NCBI GenBank assembly: GCA_030643125.1 | Contig: DAOWML010000157.1 | Span: 1-5,898, forward strand | DNA length: 5,898 nt | Direction: 5' to 3' | Origin: Bacteroidales bacterium | GTDB taxonomy: Bacteria > Bacteroidota > Bacteroidia > Bacteroidales > UBA12077 | Part shown: piece after piece, positions 1-5,523 of the stretch | How the letters are laid out: every line of letters begins with the position of its first letter | How positions within the stretch are numbered: the stretch's first letter is position 1 | Made by a program: the position numbers and the translations under genes | The notes under the pieces: generated by a model | Databases searched by the model: none | What the model was told of the DNA's origin: nothing | Seen by the model: only the letters and a program-made list of their open reading frames with translations

Positions 1-461
1 CTTATATTTTTAAATCCTACTTTTTGTGCTTCTGTAATTGTATTTATTGCCTGATTTACAGTGTGTTTGCGCCGCATTAACTGCAAATCCAAATCATTAA
101 ACGACTGTATACCAATACTTAATCGATTTACTCCTATAGTAAAAATCAATTTTAAATATTTTTCATTCAAATCGTCGGGGTTGGCCTCCAGGGTAATTTC
201 ATTATTTTGCTCAATTGGAAAATATCTATAAATTGTTTCTAATATTTTTTCAATATGATTTGAGCTTAACATTGATGGTGTTCCTCCACCAAAATATATA
301 GTTTGTATTTTTTCACCATCCAAATATTCAGACTGTTGTTTTATCTCCATACAAATAGCATTAACAAAATTTTCTATATTACTTTTATTTGCTACAGAGT
401 AAAAATCACAGTAGGCACATTTTCGCTTACAAAAAGGTATGTGTAAATATATCCCCGCCAA
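1..461 (-). CDS. hemW: Radical SAM protein HemW-like (heme chaperone family), N-terminal part, cut by window edge
   Basis: The 153 visible codons encode the N-terminal part of a radical-SAM TIM-barrel protein of the HemW/HemN family; the rest lies beyond base 1. Seen: start MAGIYLHIPF, then the [4Fe-4S] ligands C11, C15 and C18 in CKRKCAYCDF; the SAM-binding GGGTPS at residues 58-63; TLEANPDD at 90-97; and NRLSIGIQSFND at 112-123. The CX3CX2C-aspartate-Phe form, with no further Cys two residues on, suits HemW (heme-binding chaperone) rather than true coproporphyrinogen dehydrogenase HemN; this rests on family knowledge. The start is TTG at 461-459: it gives the usual family N-terminus, an in-frame TAA lies only 12 bases upstream (476-474), and no ATG or GTG lies between. 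No clear ribosome-binding site is visible. It lies downstream of and on the same strand as the large fusion gene, separated by about 420 bases of repeat-like spacer. HemW versus another HemN-like paralogue cannot be settled without the C-terminus. Confidence 0.9.
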   Translation of the reverse strand, partial: MAGIYLHIPFCKRKCAYCDFYSVANKSNIENFVNAICMEIKQQSEYLDGEKIQTIYFGGGTPSMLSSNHIEKILETIYRYFPIEQNNEITLEANPDDLNEKYLKLIFTIGVNRLSIGIQSFNDLDLQLMRRKHTVNQAINTITEAQKVGFKNI

Positions 462-466
462 TTTAA

Positions 467-480
467 AAATCTTTTAATCT
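467..480. repeat. 14-bp perfect direct repeat, copy 1 (upstream of hemW)
   Basis: AAATCTTTTAATCT here recurs exactly at 876-889, 409 bases away, and the two copies bracket the spacer between hemW and the large gene. In the minus direction this copy contains the TAA that lies in frame just before the hemW start. In copy 2 the same TAA is the real stop codon of the large gene. The pair could be a scar of insertion or tandem duplication. The word is AT-rich, so chance is not excluded, though a perfect 14-mer at both edges is unlikely. Confidence 0.6.
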
Positions 481-507
481 AATCAAATGATAATATACAA
501 CATTCGG

Positions 508-540
508 AATAAACGTTGTTTTAATGACGTTTATTTTTTT
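508..540 (+). terminator. Weak hairpin followed by T-run (terminator-like, plus strand)
   Basis: AATAAACGT (508-516) pairs perfectly with ACGTTTATT (527-535) around a 10-base loop, and the T-run continues to 540. This has the shape of a rho-independent terminator reading in the plus direction. Only two of the nine pairs are G-C, so it would be weak, and no plus-strand gene precedes it in the window. It could instead be a palindromic protein site or a leader structure upstream of hemW, which reads the other way. Confidence 0.3.
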
Positions 541-574
541 ATCTTCTAGTTTTTCATTTGCCTTTTTTTGAATG

Positions 575-819
575 TCGAATATCGAACACCGATTAGCGAT
601 TTTAGATTTATTTATAATTAAAAATTCTCTTTTGCAGTTTCAATACTCTTTACAAAAATTGAAACTAATTCATTATTTTCCTTTTTCGCTTCAATTATTT
701 TATTTTCAATTATTAAAACTAAAAACTCAATCAACAATTCTTCCCTGCCTTGCCAACAGAGAAATCATATTTGATTAACTTCTTAAATCATTATTCGTTA
801 ATCAGTGTTCAATATTCAA
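575..819 (-). repeat. Imperfect 25-position inverted repeat flanking ~195 bases (MITE-like or IVS-like element candidate)
   Basis: Bases 575-599 are the reverse complement of 795-819 at 21 of 25 positions, and all four mismatches are transitions. In a minus-strand RNA three of them (576/818, 583/811, 590/804) become G-U pairs, leaving only 596/798 unpaired. In a plus-strand RNA only 596/798 would be a wobble. The arms read roughly GAATATCGAACACCGATTA, which translates to SNIEHR-like text in one frame; from memory this is typical of dispersed Bacteroidetes intergenic repeats, not of real proteins. The interior contains a decayed-looking minus-strand protein tail (618-764), a 9-bp perfect hairpin (636-644 / 658-666) and a 10-bp direct repeat TTCAATTATT (690-699, 705-714). 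No transposase is present, so mobility in trans is only inferred. A plus-strand open frame at 572-778 across this element is judged spurious. Confidence 0.6.
618..764 (-). pseudogene. Possible C-terminal remnant of a four-helix-bundle (S23/IVP-type) protein
   Basis: An open minus-strand frame of 48 codons follows an in-frame TGA (767-765) and ends at TAA (620-618). It has no ATG. Its last part, ELVSIFVKSIETAKENF, resembles from memory the last helix of Bacteroidetes four-helix-bundle proteins of the S23 family (proteins first known from 23S rRNA intervening sequences), which often end in a form like EELikilxSIikTaKen. Those proteins are about 115-125 residues long; the three N-terminal helices are not visible here, and the first residues after the TGA do not look like the family. 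It lies inside the inverted repeat 575-819. It may be a fossil of a gene once carried by that element, or chance similarity in an AT-rich helix-prone frame. Confidence 0.4.
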
Positions 820-843
820 TTTATTGTTTACTTTCTTTTGTGT

Positions 844-868
844 AAAATAATATTAATGAAGAATATTA
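844..868 (-). terminator. Weak AT-only hairpin downstream of the large gene
   Basis: AATATTA (862-868) pairs perfectly with TAATATT (848-854) around a 7-base loop. In the minus direction it begins about 14 bases after the stop codon of the large fusion gene and is followed by four Ts (847-844). The position suits a transcription terminator for that gene, but every pair is A-T and the T-run is short, so it is weak at best. Confidence 0.25.
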
Positions 869-875
869 AAATTAC

Positions 876-889
876 AAATCTTTTAATCT
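876..889. repeat. 14-bp perfect direct repeat, copy 2 (over the stop codon of the large gene)
   Basis: This is the exact second copy of the 14-mer at 467-480. It overlaps the last sense codon (Asp) and the TAA stop (885-883) of the large minus-strand gene. Collapsing the two copies would place the hemW TTG 12 bases after that stop, a normal same-strand operon spacing. Confidence 0.6.
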
Positions 890-3800
890 TTAATATAACC
901 CATTATTACATTAGAAACAGCTCTGGGTTCTGGAGGTAGTGAATAAATATTTTCTTCATATCGACTATTATATGGTGAGATATTTAATGTTTGCCCATTG
1001 ACAACTAAGGTGCTACTACCCCCGGGGTCAAAACCCATGGCCTTTTTAATATTGAACTTTTTCAATATTTCTGCCATATCGAAATGTGTTGCTCCTACCG
1101 ACTCTCTAATTCTTCCATTGATAGTAAGCACAATTAGATTTCCTTCATTGTCTATTCCTACCGCAATTTTTGGCCCTCGCATATCAGTATAGTCTAACCG
1201 CGCTGCTTGTGTTTTGATTGAATTTTGAGTTTTCCATCCCTCCTTCTTCATATCCAGAATAATTTCACCATTATCAATAAGCATTGGTCCGGCTTCAACA
1301 GCATAGTTAATGTTTTCTAATCCATTTACCTTAATTTCAAGTTCATCATTAATTTTCCATGATTTTGGAAATTTTTCCTTTGGTATTACCAATGTTAAAC
1401 CAACAGAAATTATCTTAATGTTTTGTTTATCAGATACATCAACAATATCCTTGATTATATTACCAGCCAATCTGATTACATGGCTTTTTTCAACTACAAT
1501 TTCTTCATTTTCATACATTAAATCATAAAAACAATATTTGCTTGAATCCTGATTTGTATTGTACTGATCTTCAGAAAACTCGACGGCATCTGTTCCACGT
1601 GAAACAATAATGCCTTTTGAACAATTTACCCGGGAGATATTAACAACACCATTTTTAAAAATTAATGCTGGTTTATTAAAAAGAGGTGCACTTAACACTT
1701 TTCCTTCTGATATTAACAACCCTAAAGGAGAACCAATATATGATTCCGGAAGTCCCAACTTACCAACAAGCTCTGCATTAAGAATATAACCTCCATTCCA
1801 GGCAATTTTTGCTGTTTTCCCCGAATTTGTTTTTAAACTTTTTACAAAATCTGTTACTCTTTTTGTTTTTTTACTTGATTCTGCTATAAATTCCCAGTTT
1901 TTATGATTTTTCATATCTGCTTTTGCAACAACACCACTCCACGGCATACCATCATTATAAACTCCGCTTACATATTCGTAACTTACTGCCTCTGAAACAT
2001 TTTCTTTACTTAGTAAATCACCAATTACTTTTTTTATTGGCGACATTTTTGTTTCAGCATCTGTTTTTAGTCTTTCATATACTTCTTTTTCTCCAAAATC
2101 TTCAATCGCCTTTTTAAATTCCTTGCTTTTTAAATACTTATTAAAATCTTTTGCTGTTTGAACTGGTGTTGGATACGCTAAAGTTGGGCGAATACCTGCT
2201 GGAACAAATTGAATAAACCCACTATCTAATGGAATTCCCATTATTGCTTCAGTAAGCTTGTCCTCAACTTTTCCGATATGAAATCTATCTATATCAATAA
2301 TATCAGTCATTACTGACGATTCTTGTCGGTTTGAAATTATGAAACCATTTTCTTCTTTTACTTTTTTTAATTTAGAAAGCCCTTCATCTCCTAGTTGATT
2401 AAAATGAATCCCAATACATAATTGATTTATTTCTATCACCTGTAAAATATTATATCTGTATAGTAATTTCAATTCTTCATCTTGTCCCTCAATAATGAAA
2501 TTCTTGATGCTTTGACTATTGTAATTTTCAATTGTTGTTGTTTTACTTGCCATTATATATATAGGTGATATATAATTAGCATTTTTTTCTATTATTTCCT
2601 CGGTTAATTCTTCTTCTATTCTTAGTTCAAGTCTGGATCGAACCGCTTGCAAAGCAAAAAACTCCAGTTCGTTTTTGATATATTTTCCAGGAAAATAGGC
2701 TATAGGTAAATTTGCTTGTAATTTTTTTATTAAAAATTTTCTGTCATCAATTCCTAAATATGTACTTGATGTAAGTTGTGATAAAGCCAAATCAAAATCC
2801 GTAAAGAAGTGTGCAGTAGTATTTATTTTAGGGTTTTCTTTAGGATTTATAATAGAATGATACAAATAATTAATTAATCCACTTAATTCCTGAATTGTAA
2901 AATCCTGATACGGATAATTGTCCTTATTTCTGTGTCGGTAAGGTAAAGAATGGTCGTGACGTATTTTAACCTCGCCTGATTTATACAAAAATATTCCTTC
3001 AACTGCATTAAAAAACTTGATTTTTTGTTTTTCAGGAATGTTATTTATCCTACTGTTTATAAGTTCTTTTGCATAATTAAAAGCCATACCACGGAACAAT
3101 TGCTCTTCAACTCTAAAGTAACTTGGATCTATTAGCGATTTTAATAAAATCATAAATCGCATTCGTCCATAACCCGGTAAGTATTCTCTATTTTCAGTAT
3201 TTAATATTTTTTTTAAATCATCGTTAGTATAATTACATAATTCTTTATAATCGGAAATGGCTCTTTTTACAATATTCATTGCTTTCCGATTAGACTTAAA
3301 CTGACGATACATTCGATAACATATATCATCAATATTGTTTTTAAGGGCATCTAAACTATATCTTTTATCAACAACTTTTTTATTATGAACTATTTCATCT
3401 GAAAACTTATGTGGGTAAAATACTCTTTCAATAATTTTCTTAACATGCTTTTTTGTAATGTTTTTACCATCAAATTCTATAACCTTCAATCTATCAGAAT
3501 GGGGCAAGTGCTCTCCAATAACTTCTGAATAAACATTTTCAGGATAATATCTGCTACAAAAAATTGGTGTTCCACAAGCAGCTGCCTCTATTATTGGGAG
3601 TCCTCTTCCTTCTGTTTTGCTTGGTAATAATATAAGCGAAGAAATATTATATAATTCCGGAATTCCAACAGGGTTTTCAAAATGCTTTTTGAATTTTGGT
3701 TTATCAAGTTCACTAAATAAAAACGCTAAAAAAACTTTATTTCGAACATCTTCTTCCAAAGAGTCAATTAATTCTTTAAATTTCCTGATTAATCGTCGTA

Positions 3801-5049
3801 AATACTCAAAATGCCCACCCGCCACAGGGCCTGTTATAATGATTGTTAACTTAAGATGTTTAGTCTCCTTAAATCTTTTGTTAAAATCTTCTTCTAAAAA
3901 TAATCTTTCAATTAATTCAAATCCTATTTCTATTCTCTTTCTTGAAATTATTCTTGTTGGCTGAAGAAATATAATATTCTCGTTTAAAAACTTTACCAGT
4001 GGTTTTGTGTTTTTTGCACCTATTAAAATTGGTCTGGGGTTTTCCGGCGAAACTAAATCGCTTTCAATAACATCTTTGGCCGAATAACTGATTAAAGTAT
4101 CTGAGTATCTGCTTAACACTTGTTCAAACTGATGAAAAGTATTAATCTTTTTCCGCTTTGAGGTATCTTGATATTCTGTGGTATCAACCGCAGTTCCAAT
4201 TTCCAATACGTTTGCCGGATTATGGCCATTTATTTTTATTAAATGTTCTGTTTGTTGTTTATTAATATTAACATTAATCCATATTCTTGATTCCCAGGGA
4301 AATAATACTTCTATTATTGAGAAAAATTCCCCTACATGCGAATTTCTAAAAAAGAAATCTCTTGGACCATCAGACAAATTTTTAGTTTTTTTATTAATTT
4401 CACTGTTTCCTCCCTCCCAGTAAAAATCATGATTATTGTTAATTACCGGAATTCCTAATAGTTCCGATAATAAAACCACAGCCAGGCTTAATGAAACATT
4501 ACCCGGATTAGAACATACATTAATTAAATATAATAAACCTATCTTATTATCAGTAATATAACTACCCAAATCTTCAACAATATTTATAGTCTGATCCCAA
4601 AATCGTCCTATTAAATTATTATACTCTATACTCCCACGTTCAAGTTTTGTAAAAAAGAAATCCTTATACAAATCCCAATCATCGAAAGCCTGAATAATTG
4701 GCAATTCACATTTCTCAACATAATTTGGTACAAGTTTTTTTGCTTCCGTATAAAATTTTCCTGTAATGTAATGGATATTTGAACCGTTAAATTTTCTGTT
4801 TAATATTTTAGTGTATTTTTCAACTTCAATGCTAACTCCATCAATTGAATACTGGTATGTTAAAAAAGCGAAGCCTCCCTTACACATATATGATTTAAAA
4901 TCATCGTAAGAACCTATAAATCTTCTTTGTGGTATTTTTCTATTCTCTTTAATTCGGTCCAGAAATAATCCTACATCAAACCATGTTTGAATGTTTTCAT
5001 TTTTTAATTGCTTTATTATATTTTTAATCTTTGTATTTGTATTTTTCAT
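883..5049 (-). CDS. Large fusion protein: GT4-type glycosyltransferase + unknown middle region + phosphodiester glycosidase (NAGPA-type) domain
   Basis: This gene encodes 1388 residues in three parts. (a) Residues ~57-585 form a GT-B, GT4-type glycosyltransferase: a DGVSIEVEK loop near 70-78, NNHDFYWEGG at 205-214, QPTRIISRKR at 363-372 and the EX7E motif E480...E488 inside SKTEGRGLPIIEAAACGTP. Such enzymes transfer a sugar from a nucleotide-sugar to an acceptor; neither is identifiable here. (b) Residues ~600-1010 match nothing I recognise; they are hydrophilic, with conspicuous stretches RHDHSLPYRHRNKDNYPYQ (697-715) and FVPAGIRPTLAYPTPVQTAK (948-967). (c) Residues ~1020-1388 are a phosphodiester glycosidase (NAGPA/PF09992-type) domain: WNGGY (1084-1088), SPLGLLISEGKVLS (1107-1120), YAVEAGPMLI (1249-1258), RGPKIAVGID (1291-1300), FDPGGSSTLVVNGQ (1340-1353) and RAVSN (1376-1380). 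Known members hydrolyse sugar-1-phosphodiesters, for example uncovering mannose-6-phosphate in animals. The family's usual DGGGS is DPGGSS here. No signal peptide or membrane segment is evident, so a cytosolic location is inferred. The ATG at 5049 is the first start in the frame, and AT-rich DNA without a Shine-Dalgarno precedes it. The gene is transcribed divergently from the VanZ-like gene. The frame is continuous with no sign of frameshift. Confidence 0.9.
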   Translation of the reverse strand: MKNTNTKIKNIIKQLKNENIQTWFDVGLFLDRIKENRKIPQRRFIGSYDDFKSYMCKGGFAFLTYQYSIDGVSIEVEKYTKILNRKFNGSNIHYITGKFYTEAKKLVPNYVEKCELPIIQAFDDWDLYKDFFFTKLERGSIEYNNLIGRFWDQTINIVEDLGSYITDNKIGLLYLINVCSNPGNVSLSLAVVLLSELLGIPVINNNHDFYWEGGNSEINKKTKNLSDGPRDFFFRNSHVGEFFSIIEVLFPWESRIWINVNINKQQTEHLIKINGHNPANVLEIGTAVDTTEYQDTSKRKKINTFHQFEQVLSRYSDTLISYSAKDVIESDLVSPENPRPILIGAKNTKPLVKFLNENIIFLQPTRIISRKRIEIGFELIERLFLEEDFNKRFKETKHLKLTIIITGPVAGGHFEYLRRLIRKFKELIDSLEEDVRNKVFLAFLFSELDKPKFKKHFENPVGIPELYNISSLILLPSKTEGRGLPIIEAAACGTPIFCSRYYPENVYSEVIGEHLPHSDRLKVIEFDGKNITKKHVKKIIERVFYPHKFSDEIVHNKKVVDKRYSLDALKNNIDDICYRMYRQFKSNRKAMNIVKRAISDYKELCNYTNDDLKKILNTENREYLPGYGRMRFMILLKSLIDPSYFRVEEQLFRGMAFNYAKELINSRINNIPEKQKIKFFNAVEGIFLYKSGEVKIRHDHSLPYRHRNKDNYPYQDFTIQELSGLINYLYHSIINPKENPKINTTAHFFTDFDLALSQLTSSTYLGIDDRKFLIKKLQANLPIAYFPGKYIKNELEFFALQAVRSRLELRIEEELTEEIIEKNANYISPIYIMASKTTTIENYNSQSIKNFIIEGQDEELKLLYRYNILQVIEINQLCIGIHFNQLGDEGLSKLKKVKEENGFIISNRQESSVMTDIIDIDRFHIGKVEDKLTEAIMGIPLDSGFIQFVPAGIRPTLAYPTPVQTAKDFNKYLKSKEFKKAIEDFGEKEVYERLKTDAETKMSPIKKVIGDLLSKENVSEAVSYEYVSGVYNDGMPWSGVVAKADMKNHKNWEFIAESSKKTKRVTDFVKSLKTNSGKTAKIAWNGGYILNAELVGKLGLPESYIGSPLGLLISEGKVLSAPLFNKPALIFKNGVVNISRVNCSKGIIVSRGTDAVEFSEDQYNTNQDSSKYCFYDLMYENEEIVVEKSHVIRLAGNIIKDIVDVSDKQNIKIISVGLTLVIPKEKFPKSWKINDELEIKVNGLENINYAVEAGPMLIDNGEIILDMKKEGWKTQNSIKTQAARLDYTDMRGPKIAVGIDNEGNLIVLTINGRIRESVGATHFDMAEILKKFNIKKAMGFDPGGSSTLVVNGQTLNISPYNSRYEENIYSLPPEPRAVSNVIMGYIKD

Positions 5050-5139
5050 AATTTTAATTTTAACGTTTTATAAGTTATGAAAAAAATTAAGAAAGAAGTG
5101 TTTTAATTTTAACTTTGTTTTAATAACAACAAATAAAAG
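5050..5139. promoter_or_regulatory. 90-bp divergent intergenic region (promoters of the large gene and the VanZ-like gene expected here)
   Basis: Both neighbouring genes are transcribed away from this 90-base, very AT-rich stretch, so both promoters are expected in it. A perfect 13-bp direct repeat, TTTTAATTTTAAC, occurs at 5052-5064 and 5101-5113, one copy near each gene start. I found no convincing Bacteroidetes-type -33/-7 pair (TTTG / TAnnTTTG); a lone TTTG sits at 5115-5118 on the plus strand. The region is assigned by position only. Confidence 0.4.
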
Positions 5140-5523
5140 ATGAAAATTTTAAAGTTTTGGAAAACCATAATATTAGCACTAATAATTTTTTATGGTAGTG
5201 TAACTTCCGGAAGTAACTTAAATAAAGTAGGGTTTTTTCAAATTAATAATATTGATAAATTTATTCATCTTACATTTTATTTTTTATTAAGTGTTTCTTT
5301 TCAATCATCTTTATTCCGTATTACATTAAATAAAAAACAACAAACACTTATAACATTAATTCTGGTTATATCTTATGGCCTTATAATGGAAGTTTTTCAA
5401 TTTTATTTTACCAGCGATCGATCAGCAGAATTATTCGACGTTATGGCAAATACATTAGGTTGTATATTAGGTATATTAATTTTTCCTTTTCTTCAAAAAC
5501 TTAATTTAATAAAATATTTATAA
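5140..5523 (+). CDS. VanZ-like family small membrane protein
   Basis: This 127-residue protein has four likely membrane segments (about residues 8-25, 40-58, 68-86 and 102-118). The VanZ-like family (PF04892) pattern is clear: DKFIHLTFYFLL at 39-50, SYGLIMEVFQFYF at 78-90 and, after a short charged loop (SDRSAELFD), the conserved D-x-x-A-N-T-x-G block at 100-107. VanZ itself gives low-level teicoplanin resistance, but most family members have no known role, so no resistance function should be inferred. The length is normal for the short single-domain Bacteroidetes form. The ATG at 5140 opens directly into the first membrane segment. The gene diverges from the large fusion gene; its last Leu codon and stop overlap the stop end of the opposing Rrf2-type gene by six bases. 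Confidence 0.85.
   Translation: MKILKFWKTIILALIIFYGSVTSGSNLNKVGFFQINNIDKFIHLTFYFLLSVSFQSSLFRITLNKKQQTLITLILVISYGLIMEVFQFYFTSDRSAELFDVMANTLGCILGILIFPFLQKLNLIKYL

Noticed and set aside
484..492. TATCATTTG on the minus strand as a Bacteroidetes -7 box for hemW
   Set aside because: It has one base too many relative to TAnnTTTG and no TTTG at the -33 spacing.
572..778. 68-codon plus-strand open frame beginning MSNIEHR
   Set aside because: It starts in an arm of the inverted repeat, its N-terminus is the translated repeat text, and its body is antisense to the S23-like tail. It has no recognisable domain, so it is treated as spurious.
462..882. CRISPR array, tRNA or rRNA in the spacer
   Set aside because: There are no regularly spaced identical repeats, no cloverleaf and no rRNA-like sequence; the repeats seen are one inverted pair and short direct pairs.
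3617..3964. 115-codon plus-strand open frame (and shorter ones at 998-1192, 1310-1528, 1923-2117, 4178-4423)
   Set aside because: All lie entirely inside the well-supported 1388-codon minus-strand gene and show no domain; they are antisense shadows.
5140..5523. VanZ-like gene as a glycopeptide resistance determinant
   Set aside because: The family is broad and mostly uncharacterised, and no van cluster genes accompany it.
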